Origin: Dyella_D sp052115385
Lineage (GTDB): Bacteria > Pseudomonadota > Gammaproteobacteria > Xanthomonadales > Rhodanobacteraceae
Direction of reading: 5' to 3'
Assembly: GCF_052115385.1 (NCBI RefSeq)
Contig: NZ_JBFRGP010000013.1
Coordinates: 62,001-126,000, forward strand
Length of the DNA stretch: 64,000 nucleotides
The stretch's first letter is position 1. The number at the start of each line of letters is the position of its first letter. The notes below the pieces were generated by a model, which was not told the origin of the DNA, did no database searches, and worked only from the letters and a program-made list of their open reading frames with translations. Both the position numbers and the translations under genes were made by a program. Of this stretch, positions 20,188 to 28,077 are shown piece by piece.

Positions 20188-20309
20188 GGAGCGAGGCCTC
20201 GCTGGCTAGGAAGGTCTCCATGCTAGGATCGCCCGCCGACGTCTGCTATTAGCGTCATACGTAAATAACGGACATTTCGCTGCCGCCACGGCCATAGGAG
20301 GACAGGTGC
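20188..20309. promoter_or_regulatory. Divergent HD/GlxA-regulator promoter region
   Basis: The 122-bp gap contains a short AT-rich island (tattagcgtcatacgtaaat, 20247-20266) in an otherwise GC-rich stretch, suitable for one or both promoters. The GGAGG at 20296-20301 is a strong ribosome site for the 20310 ATG. No operator could be defined. Confidence 0.4.
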
Positions 20310-21284
20310 ATGCCGGCGCCCCGTATCGTTGCCATCGTCGCGGTCGACGGCGTGCAGTTGCTCGATGTCGCCGGGCCGCTGGATGTGTTCGCCGAAGCCA
20401 ATCTTCAATCGGGCCGTACCTTCTATCGGCCGCAGGTGGTCGGCCTTTCGATGGCGCCGATCCGCAGTTCTTCCGGCGTGCAGCTATTGCCCGACCGCAG
20501 CATTTCCGCACGCGGCACGCCCGAGCCGATCCACACCTTGCTGGTGGCGGGCGCACCGCATGCGGCCGATGCAGCAGCACCCCCGGCGCTGCTGCGCTGG
20601 CTGCCGGAACAGGCGCGGCGTGCGCGGCGCTACGGCTCGATCTGCAGCGGCGCCTTCCTGCTGGCCGCCGCCGGTCTGCTGGATGGGCGGCGCGTCACCA
20701 CGCACTGGGCGGTGGCGAAGCGCTTGGCCGAGCGCTTTCCCGCGGTAAGCGTGGAAGAGGATGCCTTGTATGTGGCCGACCGCCGCTTGCGTACGGCGGC
20801 AGGCGTCACCGCGGGTCTGGATCTGGCTTTGGCGCTGGTCGAGGAAGACCTGGGCCGGCCGCTGGCGATGCAGGTGGCGAGCCAGCTGGTGATGTATTTC
20901 AAGCGCCCCGGCGGGCAATTGCAGTTCAGCCGCAGTGGCGAAGCGGCGCCGGCCGGCCGCTCGGCGCTGCAATCGCTGCAGCGCTGGGTGGCGGCGCATT
21001 TGCCGGAGGATCACAGCGTGGCGAATCTCGCCGCGCGCATGCGCCTGAGTCCGCGCCACTTCGCGCGGCTGTTCCGCGGCGAAGTGGGCATGACGCCGGC
21101 AGCGTGGGTGGAGTCGGTGCGCGTGCAGGCCGCGCGCGAGCGGCTGGAGCAGGGCGGCCATGCGCCCAAGCAGGTGGCCGCGCTATGCGGCTTCTCCAAC
21201 GTGGATCATCTGCGGCGGGCGTTCGTGCATTACGTGGGCGTCACGCCGGCCGAATATCGAAGGCGGTACGCGCTGTCCGCTTGA
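20310..21284 (+). CDS. GlxA-type transcriptional regulator (DJ-1/PfpI domain plus AraC HTH)
   Basis: The protein has 324 residues. The N-terminal ~190 residues form a DJ-1/PfpI class I glutamine amidotransferase-like domain with the nucleophile-elbow Cys112 (GSICSGAFLLAAAGLL) and the nearby THW motif. The C-terminal ~100 residues are an AraC double helix-turn-helix (SVANLAARMRLSPRHFARLF and PKQVAALCGFSNVDHLRRAF). In characterised relatives the DJ-1 domain senses a small molecule rather than acting as an enzyme. It is divergent from the HD hydrolase, its most likely target. Confidence 0.9.
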   Translation: MPAPRIVAIVAVDGVQLLDVAGPLDVFAEANLQSGRTFYRPQVVGLSMAPIRSSSGVQLLPDRSISARGTPEPIHTLLVAGAPHAADAAAPPALLRWLPEQARRARRYGSICSGAFLLAAAGLLDGRRVTTHWAVAKRLAERFPAVSVEEDALYVADRRLRTAAGVTAGLDLALALVEEDLGRPLAMQVASQLVMYFKRPGGQLQFSRSGEAAPAGRSALQSLQRWVAAHLPEDHSVANLAARMRLSPRHFARLFRGEVGMTPAAWVESVRVQAARERLEQGGHAPKQVAALCGFSNVDHLRRAFVHYVGVTPAEYRRRYALSA

Positions 21285-21300
21285 AGGTGCGCCATGTTGT

Positions 21301-21325
21301 GCCGCCCTGGCGGCGCCAGGGCGGC
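21301..21325. terminator. Perfect 11-bp hairpin between convergent genes
   Basis: The arms gccgccctggc (21301-21311) and gccagggcggc (21315-21325) are exact inverted repeats around a 3-nt loop. It lies 17 bp after the GlxA-type gene stop and before the stop of the convergent lipoprotein gene, so it can serve both as a terminator. No T-tract follows on either side, so rho-independent action is uncertain. Confidence 0.55.
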
Positions 21326-21404
21326 ATCGATAGGTCGTCGCCGTGCGAGCGAGTGCAGGGACATGGATTTTCCGACGCCACGCGGTTGCCCGGCCATGGC
21401 GCAT

Positions 21405-21764
21405 CTACTTCTTGATATAGCCGCGGCGATACATGCAGTCGTCTTCGACTGCGTCGCGCGCGTCGGAATTCGCATCGACCACGCTTGCGCTCGGGGACAT
21501 CCAATAACCCGGCACGTAAGTACATTCCTTGTGCCACTTGCCTTCCTTCTGATCCCTGTGGTCCCGACAGATTCTTGTCGAAAATTCATAGTGGACCGGA
21601 TGAGGCACGACGACTTGTTCCACCGGGAACCGGCGATAGCCGTCGGCCTTGCAGGAGGCCAGTTCGCGATCGCGTTGCCGTGAAGAAATGCCTGGCTGAA
21701 ACCATTCAGTGCAGCCCACCACCGTGAGCATGCACAGAAGCAGTAGTGAGACGAGACGGAACAT
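21405..21764 (-). CDS. Small lipoprotein of unknown function, paralogue of 12253-12594
   Basis: The 119-residue product has a lipoprotein signal (LLLLCMLTVVGC) with the lipidated Cys at residue 18 followed by TEW, exactly as in the 12253-12594 protein. Shared blocks in the same order are QRDRELASC, VVVPHP, ECTYVPGYW, VVDAN and DCMYRRGY. A charged insertion near residue 70 (RDHRDQKEGKWHK) is specific to this copy. It is probably an outer-membrane lipoprotein with disulfides in the periplasm. It stands alone between a convergent regulator and the carbonic anhydrase gene. Confidence 0.75.
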   Translation of the reverse strand: MFRLVSLLLLCMLTVVGCTEWFQPGISSRQRDRELASCKADGYRRFPVEQVVVPHPVHYEFSTRICRDHRDQKEGKWHKECTYVPGYWMSPSASVVDANSDARDAVEDDCMYRRGYIKK

Positions 21765-21957
21765 CGAGCAACCTGTCCATGAAGAATATGGGTTGGATAG
21801 GTTGGGCGGTCATGCGCCGCCACGCTTCCGGACTTTTCTGGTTCTATGTTGCAACTAGCGCTCGGCTCGGCGCCGGGAATGCGTTTGACATGGCCCGGTC
21901 CTCAGCGCGATTTGATTTCGTTGCGGCGACTTACTGCATGCACGCGATGCCAGGCGC

Positions 21958-22710
21958 CTACGCCAACTTGGGCCATACGGTGACGGTGCCGGTAGCGAGG
22001 TCATGCACCGCACCCGCCACCATCACCGCGCCCGAACGCACCGCCGGCGCAATGATCGGCTCCAGCCCGCGCAGCCGCTGCACGCCGTTGTTGACGTTGT
22101 TGTAGGTCACCTGCTTCTGCAGCGCCTTGCCGCTGAGTTTGCCGTCTTCGCTGACGGTCTGGTCGACGGCCGGATAAATCAGTTCCAGCAGGTCGTCGAT
22201 CGCACCGGCCGGCTTGTTCTGTTCGTGGCGGAACTGGATGGCCGCCTTCATCGCACCGCATTCGCTGTGGCCCAGCACCAGGATCAGCGACACGCCCAGC
22301 TCCGCCACCGCGTACTCGATGCTGCCTTTCATCACCGGCCCGCTGCCCGCTACCACGTTGCCGGCGGCGCGCACGGTGAACAGCTGGCCCACGCCCTGGT
22401 CGAAAATGATTTCCGGCGCGGTGCGCGAATCGGAGCAGGCGATGATCGCGGCGAACGGTGCCTGGCCCTGCGCCACCTTGGCGAAATCCTCCGGCGTGCG
22501 GCAGGCGGCCGAGCCCTTGCCGGCGACGAAGCGCGCATTGCCCTGCAGCAGCCGGTCCAGTGCTTCCTGGCCGGTGGGACGATGCGCCGGCAGCGGCGGG
22601 AAGTTTGGCGAGGGCATGGCGCGAGCGTGGACGTCGGCCCATGGTGCGGCGGCGGAAGCCACGGCCAGGGCGGAGAGCTGCAGGAACTGGCGGCGGGAAG
22701 TGGTGGTCAT
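21958..22710 (-). CDS. Tat-exported beta-carbonic anhydrase
   Basis: This 250-residue protein begins with a twin-arginine signal (SRRQFLQLSALAVASAAA), so it should be folded in the cytoplasm and exported. The beta-class zinc site is complete: Cys92 and Asp94 in ACSDSR, His148 and Cys151 in GHSECGA. Arg96 pairs with Asp94 as in active type I enzymes. It interconverts CO2 and bicarbonate, here in the periplasm. No partner gene such as a bicarbonate transporter is adjacent. The ~200 bp between it and the S8 peptidase gene show nothing recognisable. Confidence 0.92.
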   Translation of the reverse strand: MTTTSRRQFLQLSALAVASAAAPWADVHARAMPSPNFPPLPAHRPTGQEALDRLLQGNARFVAGKGSAACRTPEDFAKVAQGQAPFAAIIACSDSRTAPEIIFDQGVGQLFTVRAAGNVVAGSGPVMKGSIEYAVAELGVSLILVLGHSECGAMKAAIQFRHEQNKPAGAIDDLLELIYPAVDQTVSEDGKLSGKALQKQVTYNNVNNGVQRLRGLEPIIAPAVRSGAVMVAGAVHDLATGTVTVWPKLA

Positions 22711-22913
22711 GGGGAAGGGCCGTGAGTGGACTGGGAAGGCATGCGGCGATCGCGAGGCACGCAGATGCCGCGTGAAGCTGGTGCGCTTGCGTGACTCGTT
22801 AAGGAAGCGCGCGGGTGCCTACGAATAACCGGTCGTGCGCGCAGGCACCATGTCAGTTCGGGCCAGTGTAAGGTCGGCGTCTTTGCACAGCCGCTACCGC
22901 GACGAGCAGATCG

Positions 22914-24215
22914 TCAGGGCGATCCGGCGTGACGCAGCGACGTCTGCAGCGCCCGCACCGCCAGCGCCGCATTCACCTGGTTCAGGCCATGGGCCGTCTT
23001 TCCGTCCAAAAGAAGAAGCTTGCGGATGGACGCGACGTCGAGATCCGGCTGGATCGACAGCAGCAGCGCCACGATGCCGCTGACATGCGCCGCCGCCATC
23101 GACGAACCGGAAGTGAAGTCGTAGCCGCCGTTGGGCTGGGTGGTGAGGATGTCGCTGCCGGGCGCGCTCAGCACGTCCGCCGGCGCTGGCGTGGCGGTGC
23201 TGGAACGCACCACGATCACGCCGGGCGAGTTGTCCGGAAAACCCATGGCGTCGCCGTCCGGTGGACGCGCGGCGACCACGATGCGCTTCTGCCGCAGCAG
23301 CTCGTCCAGCAGCTTGCCGAGCAGCGGATCGGCGGGGCCGCCCAGGCTGAGATTGACCACGCGCGCATCGGTATCCAGCACGGCGGCCAGTGCCTTGGCC
23401 AGGGTGAACGAATTGCAGCGCGCGCCGGCGTTGCGGTCCGGATACCAGCAGGCCTTGTAGACGCTCAGCACCGCCTTCGGCGCGATGCCGACGATGCCCT
23501 GGTGGTTGTCGCCGACGGCCGCGATGATGCCGGCCACTTCGGTGCCGTGCGCGTCGCGGTCGAATGCGGCCGCGTCGTCGTCGACGGCATTGTGGGTGTC
23601 GGCGATGCGGCCTTTCAGGTCCGGGTGGGTGACGTCGGCGCCGGTGTCGACGATCGCCACGTGCACGCCGCCGCCCTGGCTGGTTTCGTGCGCGAGTGCG
23701 GCGTCGGTTTCGACGAAGCCGCGCTGCAGGTCGGCATACGGATCGTTGTACTTGTGCGCGGACTGCCGCGGCGGGTCGGCGTAGACCTCGTAATCCTGCA
23801 GTGGCTGGGCAAGCTTCACGCGCTCGTCCCTGGCCAGGTTCTGCAGCAGCGCATCGCGGTCGGCGCCGGCCGGCGGTTCCACCACGATGCAGAACAGGCC
23901 CAGCGCCTTGATCGGCCAGCCGACCACTTCGCGCAGGCCGTAGCGCTGCTTCAGCTCATCCAATTGCGAGACCGCGCGCTGGCCGGCGCCGTAATGGCCC
24001 GGCGGCACATAGCCGAGCAGGCTGGAGCCGGCATGCGTGCCCTGCGGATCGAGCGGATTGGCCACGGCCAGCACGATGTCGCGCTGGCTGTCCATCGCAG
24101 CGGCAACCGAGGGTTTCGAAGCAGCGCCACGCCCGGCCGACGCGGTCGGCGCCGCCGCGCAGGCGCTCAGCACCAGCGCCAGTGCGGCGAGGCAGGCGTG
24201 CCGCAGGCCTTTCAC
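22914..24215 (-). CDS. Subtilisin-like (S8) serine peptidase, lipoprotein
   Basis: I place the start at the GTG at 24215, which overlaps the anti-sigma stop (GTGA) and gives 433 residues with a lipoprotein signal (LALVLSAC, lipidated Cys19). An N-terminal ~130-residue region precedes the catalytic domain. The triad is Asp190 (AIVDTGAD), His223 (AHGTEVAG) and Ser372 (TSGSSMAAAH). The oxyanion-hole Asn that normally sits in an A-G-N motif is not seen; the matching strand reads VVAARPPDGD. The gene is third in the sigma/anti-sigma operon, so the peptidase probably belongs to the same envelope-stress or signalling circuit. A longer upstream reading frame runs through the anti-sigma gene and is not real. 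Confidence 0.85.
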   Translation of the reverse strand: MKGLRHACLAALALVLSACAAAPTASAGRGAASKPSVAAAMDSQRDIVLAVANPLDPQGTHAGSSLLGYVPPGHYGAGQRAVSQLDELKQRYGLREVVGWPIKALGLFCIVVEPPAGADRDALLQNLARDERVKLAQPLQDYEVYADPPRQSAHKYNDPYADLQRGFVETDAALAHETSQGGGVHVAIVDTGADVTHPDLKGRIADTHNAVDDDAAAFDRDAHGTEVAGIIAAVGDNHQGIVGIAPKAVLSVYKACWYPDRNAGARCNSFTLAKALAAVLDTDARVVNLSLGGPADPLLGKLLDELLRQKRIVVAARPPDGDAMGFPDNSPGVIVVRSSTATPAPADVLSAPGSDILTTQPNGGYDFTSGSSMAAAHVSGIVALLLSIQPDLDVASIRKLLLLDGKTAHGLNQVNAALAVRALQTSLRHAGSP

Positions 24216-24859
24216 GGTACGGAGGCCACCGGCTCGGCCAGGCGGATGCCGCGCGTGGCGCGCAGCTGCCGCACTACTTCGGCCTGGGTGGTGGCGGTGC
24301 CGGACGGCATCACGGTGTAGGCGCCCACGGCATTGGGGCCGCCCACTACTTGCAGGTGCAGCGCATGCACGGCCGCGTTCCAGTCGACTACTTTCATGCC
24401 CGCATCCGGCACTACGCGGATCGCGCCCGCCGGAGCTGCGGCCCCGTCCTGGCTGCTGTAAGTGCGGTAGTCCGTCGCGCCCTGTTCGTGATACAGCTTC
24501 AGGCCGAGGAAGCCGATGCCCAGCGCCTGCAGCAGCACCGCGGCAGCCAGGCCGCGCAACAGCCAGCCGCTGCTGCGCGCGCGCGCCTTGGCGGGCTGCG
24601 CGACTTCGGCGTCGTGGGCGTCCAGGCGGTCGAGCAGATGCTTCAGGCCGGCGTTGGCGTCGACCGCGACATCGGCGGGCAGCGTCATCGCCTCGCGCAG
24701 GCGCAGCTGCTGCGCGTACTCGACGCGGCAGGCCTCGCATTGCGCCAGGTGACCGTCCAGCCATTGGGCCTGCTCGGGCGTGGCATGGCCCTGGATCACC
24801 CAGGGCATGGCTTCCCAGGCGCGGGCGCAATCCCGGCTGGCGTTGATCGAAAACGTCAT
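24212..24859 (-). CDS. Zinc-finger anti-sigma factor
   Basis: The 215-residue protein starts at the ATG at 24859, overlapping the sigma-factor stop (ATGA). Its N-terminal domain carries the zf-HC2 motif H-x3-C-x2-C (HLAQCEACR, residues ~37-45), which in this family holds the ECF sigma factor. One transmembrane helix follows near residues 95-117 (WLLRGLAAAVLLQALGIGFLG). The periplasmic C-terminal domain of ~95 residues is the likely sensing part. It couples envelope state to the sigma factor encoded upstream. Confidence 0.87.
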   Translation of the reverse strand: MTFSINASRDCARAWEAMPWVIQGHATPEQAQWLDGHLAQCEACRVEYAQQLRLREAMTLPADVAVDANAGLKHLLDRLDAHDAEVAQPAKARARSSGWLLRGLAAAVLLQALGIGFLGLKLYHEQGATDYRTYSSQDGAAAPAGAIRVVPDAGMKVVDWNAAVHALHLQVVGGPNAVGAYTVMPSGTATTQAEVVRQLRATRGIRLAEPVASVP

Positions 24860-25440
24860 GGCGCACCTCCGGCGTGCGCTGAGGATTCGCCGGCAAGCTC
24901 CGGCAAGACATTGCGCAGGCGTACCCGCGCGTGGAACAGCCGTGCCTTCACCGTGCCCACCGGGCACTGCATGATCACGGCCACGTCGTTGAGCGAATGG
25001 CCCACGCCGTAGACCAGCTCCAGCACCACCCGCTGGTCGATGGTGAGGCGGTCCAGCGCCTTGCCTAGCCAGTCGCGCAATTCGTGGTCCTCGCTGGGGT
25101 CGTGGCTGGGGGCGCGGTCGCCGTAGAGGCTGTCGTCCTCGATCGGCTCGTCGCCATGCTGGCGCAGCGCTTTCAGGCCGCAGCGGTAGGCGATGCCCAT
25201 GATCCAGGTCGACACGCGCGAATCGCCCTGGAAGGTGCCGGCTTTCTGCCAGGCGATCCAGAAGCAGTCGTTGATGACTTCCTCGATCACGTCCGGGCGC
25301 CGGGTCAGGCGCGCCAGGAAGCGCGTCAGGCGGCCGTGATAGCCGCGATACAGCGTGGCCAGGGCCACGCGGTCGCCCGCCGCCATGCGCTGCAGCAGCG
25401 CTCGGTCGGTGGCATCGGCTTCGATATCGGCTTCGTTCAT
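24856..25440 (-). CDS. ECF RNA polymerase sigma factor
   Basis: The protein has 194 residues with the two ECF domains. Region 2 lies around residues 23-90, including EEVINDCFWIAWQKAGTF and a region 2.4 stretch TWIMGIAYR. Region 4 follows at ~135-185, reading LTIDQRVVLELVYGVGHSLNDVAVIMQCPVGTVKARLF. It is the first gene of a three-gene operon with its anti-sigma factor and an S8 peptidase, and is probably autoregulated from the 99-bp gap upstream. The regulon cannot be deduced from this window. Confidence 0.92.
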   Translation of the reverse strand: MNEADIEADATDRALLQRMAAGDRVALATLYRGYHGRLTRFLARLTRRPDVIEEVINDCFWIAWQKAGTFQGDSRVSTWIMGIAYRCGLKALRQHGDEPIEDDSLYGDRAPSHDPSEDHELRDWLGKALDRLTIDQRVVLELVYGVGHSLNDVAVIMQCPVGTVKARLFHARVRLRNVLPELAGESSAHAGGAP

Positions 25441-25484
25441 GGCGTCAGGTCACCGGTCGGAGGGCGGCGTGGCTGTCCCCATGA

Positions 25485-25510
25485 GTGCCGACCGGATAGG
25501 AAAAGGTTGC
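25485..25510 (-). promoter_or_regulatory. Candidate autoregulated ECF promoter
   Basis: Upstream of the sigma gene, reading on the minus strand, a GCAACC element (25510-25505) is followed 12 bp later by GTCGGCAC (25492-25485). ECF promoters commonly have an AAC core at -35 and a GTC core at -10. The spacing here is shorter than the usual ~16 bp, so this is only a candidate. Confidence 0.28.
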
Positions 25511-25539
25511 GCCCTGGTTAGGATCCGTCGCAAGGCCGC

Positions 25540-26256
25540 TCAGAACGACCAAAGCACCGTCGCCACCCAGGGTTCCGCCCCAGGGGAGCGTGAACGCCAG
25601 TAGCGGGGCGTCTTCACATCCGCCGCCACCCGGTCCAGCTCCACCCGCCAGGCGCCGCGGGTCCAGGCCAGGCCCGCATGGCCGTAGCGGTAGTACGGGT
25701 AGGGGTCGAAATAGGACTTGGCCACCCCGGCGCCGACCGACAGCGACAGTTCCTCGGTCAGCGGCCAGTGGAAGTTGGCGTCTGCGCCGCCGCGGGTGCG
25801 TTCATGGTCGGCGTGGGTGAAGTGGGTGGCCGACACGCCGAAGGTGAGCACGTCGCGGTACGTCCAGTGCAGGCCGCCTTCGCTGCGGTCGAAGAAGCGG
25901 TTGCCGGTGGGGTATTTGTAGTAGATCGCGCTGGCCTGCATGGACCAGTCGCCGGACAGCGTCCAGTAGTGCGCGACCTGGCCCATCGCCTCCACCATCC
26001 GCCCCGGCGAGCGCGCCTTGGCGCTGGCCGAAAGTCCCAGCGCCCAGCCGTCCGGCGTGGTCCACGACAGCACGCCCTGCAGGATCGGCGTGGCCTTGGT
26101 GATCGCCTGGCCGCGATCGACCAGCTGCGAGCTGAGCGCGATACCGCCGCCGAGCGTGCCGGCGTGCAGCGGCAGCGCCATGCAGCTCGCCGCCACGGTG
26201 GAGAACAGCCAACGTAGCGGCGGGGCCTTGCGTACAGCGGCGAGCGATGTTGTCAG
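25540..26256 (-). CDS. Outer-membrane beta-strand protein (TIGR02001/TorF-like), CTG start
   Basis: The reading frame encodes ~238 residues of alternating amphipathic strands ending in ...ATVLWSF, with a C-terminal Phe as in outer-membrane barrels. A classic signal peptide (LRWLFSTVAASCMALPLHA) requires a start near 26256. No ATG, GTG or TTG exists there; a CTG at 26254-26256 overlaps the cytochrome stop as CTGA, mirroring the ATGA/GTGA overlaps of other genes here. The opening GGGIALSSQLVDRGQAITK resembles the proteobacterial TIGR02001 porin-like family. It is the last gene of the cytochrome operon, so a role in electron transfer or in uptake linked to it is possible. Confidence 0.65.
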   Translation of the reverse strand: MTTSLAAVRKAPPLRWLFSTVAASCMALPLHAGTLGGGIALSSQLVDRGQAITKATPILQGVLSWTTPDGWALGLSASAKARSPGRMVEAMGQVAHYWTLSGDWSMQASAIYYKYPTGNRFFDRSEGGLHWTYRDVLTFGVSATHFTHADHERTRGGADANFHWPLTEELSLSVGAGVAKSYFDPYPYYRYGHAGLAWTRGAWRVELDRVAADVKTPRYWRSRSPGAEPWVATVLWSF

Positions 26257-26654
26257 TGGAGCGTGCCCAGGTAGGAAATGAGATCGTCGAGCTGTTTTGG
26301 ATCGTTCAGCCCATCGTATTTCATTTTCGTACCGGGATTGGCGCGCTTGGCCGGTTGAGCGAGATAACTGTGCAGTTGTTCCGGTGTCCACACCCAACTC
26401 GACTGCGCATGCAGCGCATCGGAGTACTCGTAATCCGACACCGTGGCCGCCTTGCGGCCCACCACGCCGAACAGGCTCGGGCCTTTCTTGTTGCGGCCTT
26501 CCTTGATGCTGTGGCACTCGGCGCATTCGCTCTTGAACACGTCGGCGCCCGCCGATGCATCGCCGGCGAAGGCCGGCGAGCCGGTCATCCATGCGCAGGC
26601 GAGCGCGGCGAGGGCGAGATTTCGAAAGTTTCGCTTAAGGCTTGAGGTCTTCAC
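26253..26654 (-). CDS. Small periplasmic cytochrome c
   Basis: The 133-residue protein starts at a GTG at 26654 (VKTSSLKRN...), giving a signal peptide that ends at SPAFA. The mature class I cytochrome has the haem site CAECH at ~47-51 and a Met ligand in GTKMKYDGL near residue 109, as in cytochrome c550/c2-type carriers with a Y-S-x-A-L helix. It should shuttle electrons in the periplasm. It sits 13 bp downstream of the haem-porin gene and is a plausible soluble partner for it. An alternative ATG-initiated frame upstream reads through the porin gene and is not credible. Confidence 0.85.
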   Translation of the reverse strand: MKTSSLKRNFRNLALAALACAWMTGSPAFAGDASAGADVFKSECAECHSIKEGRNKKGPSLFGVVGRKAATVSDYEYSDALHAQSSWVWTPEQLHSYLAQPAKRANPGTKMKYDGLNDPKQLDDLISYLGTLH

Positions 26655-26667
26655 GCATCGGATCCGG

Positions 26668-28008
26668 TCAGAACGCCACGGCGGCGGTAAGGGAAAAAGC
26701 ATTGAAGTCGCGCGCATTGGTGCCGGGTGCGCCGAAGATGTTGTCGCGCGCGCCATTGAAGCGGGTGAAGCGGAACCAGTTGGCGGCGAGCTTGAGGTTG
26801 GCGATCGAGGTGTACGAGTCGTCCTTGCCGAACGGCGCCCAGTACAGGCTGACCAGGTTGGCGGTGGTATCCGGCACGCCATAGGGAACGAAGCGCGCGT
26901 CGTCGCGCGAGCCGGTGCTCACCAGGTGCGAGAACAGCAGGGTGTAGCTCTGCTTGAAGGTGTAGGCCACGGTCAGGGTCTGGTCGTGCACGCTGCCGCG
27001 CGGCTTGGCCAGCAGGCCCGGGGCGATCGGACTGGCCGGCGTGCTGCCGTACTTGCGCCGCTCCAGGATGTTCACGTAGCTCAGCTGCACGATGTGTTCG
27101 CGGTTGCCGAGGAACTGGTAGGTGAGGTCGTAGCCGAGGTCGGTGAGCCGGTCCATCGGGCCACCGCTGCGCGGCAATTCGCGCTTGGTGGTGAGCGCGA
27201 CTACGCCTGCCGAGAAGAACTGCCGCCGCATGTCGCGCATATAGGCGAAGCGCGCGTAGCCGGTGTCGTGCAGCTTGCCCGGGTCGCCGTTGGGGTTGTA
27301 GCCGAGGCGGTCCTGGGTCGAGCGCTGCATCGAGTTGTAGGTGCCCACTTCGCCATACCAGCGCGCGTCGTACAGGCCATACACGGTGGCGCCGAACACG
27401 CGGTTGGCCGGCGCATTCGGGCTGGACGGATTGAGCACGGTGCCGGTGACGCCGGGCGGGCCCAGCGACGAGGCGGCGGGCAGGGCGGCGATCGGATCCT
27501 GGAAGCCGGGATTGTTGTTGACGCTCACGCCGACGGTGAGGTCCTTGCCGCCGAGCTTCAGTTCTTTCGCGACGAAGCGCAGGTCCACGTCGCTGAGCTT
27601 GGTGTCGAAGCGGTTGTGGCCGTCGTTGTTGCTGGTCACCTTCACATAGCCGCCGACCTGGTCGGTCAGGCGCCCGGCCAGATAGACGTCCGCCTCGGTC
27701 AGCCGGTTGGAACTCTCGCCGCGCGCCGGCACCGAGCGCGTGCCGATCAGCTGCGCGGCGACCGGCAGCTTGAAACCCTTGCCGTCGGTGTCGGTATAGC
27801 CGTTGAGCTTGAAGCGCATGCCGTAGGGCGTGAGCGCGGGGCCATAGGAGCCGGCATGGCAGTCGGCGCAGGCGGCGCCGGTCTGGCGGGCGTAGACGGG
27901 AATCGCTTGCGCGGTGGTGCAGGCCAGCGAGAAGGCCGCGCCCACGCCGTACAGCACGGTCATGTTCCGCGTCCGGTGCGCCATGCGGCGGTACGGCAGA
28001 GACAGCAT
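26668..28008 (-). CDS. Outer-membrane porin with N-terminal haem c (Cyc2-like architecture)
   Basis: The 446-residue protein has a strong AGGAGG ribosome site and a signal peptide ending near TTAQA. One haem c motif (Cys47, Cys50, His51; GAACADCH) follows at once, then PALTPYGMRFKLNGYT, then ~370 residues of alternating beta-strands to a C-terminal Phe (FSLTAAVAF). A single CxxCH directly fused to a barrel is the layout of Cyc2, the iron-oxidising outer-membrane cytochrome. Broader uncharacterised relatives share the ARQTG-x-x-C-x-x-CH-x-PxLTPxG signature, so the substrate is not proven. Its operon supplies cytochrome b561 and a periplasmic cytochrome c, which would complete a path across the envelope. 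Confidence 0.78.
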   Translation of the reverse strand: MLSLPYRRMAHRTRNMTVLYGVGAAFSLACTTAQAIPVYARQTGAACADCHAGSYGPALTPYGMRFKLNGYTDTDGKGFKLPVAAQLIGTRSVPARGESSNRLTEADVYLAGRLTDQVGGYVKVTSNNDGHNRFDTKLSDVDLRFVAKELKLGGKDLTVGVSVNNNPGFQDPIAALPAASSLGPPGVTGTVLNPSSPNAPANRVFGATVYGLYDARWYGEVGTYNSMQRSTQDRLGYNPNGDPGKLHDTGYARFAYMRDMRRQFFSAGVVALTTKRELPRSGGPMDRLTDLGYDLTYQFLGNREHIVQLSYVNILERRKYGSTPASPIAPGLLAKPRGSVHDQTLTVAYTFKQSYTLLFSHLVSTGSRDDARFVPYGVPDTTANLVSLYWAPFGKDDSYTSIANLKLAANWFRFTRFNGARDNIFGAPGTNARDFNAFSLTAAVAF

Positions 28009-28077
28009 GAAACCTCCTTGGTGTTTCCGGGGGGTGGGTCTTGCTAGAGGGGGACAGCGAGAGGGGCGGCGTGAGAT

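Noticed and set aside
24216..24911. Long reading frame extending the S8 peptidase upstream
   Set aside because: It is the wrong frame of the anti-sigma gene, whose zinc-finger and TM helix are recognisable; the GTG at 24215 gives a proper lipoprotein signal.
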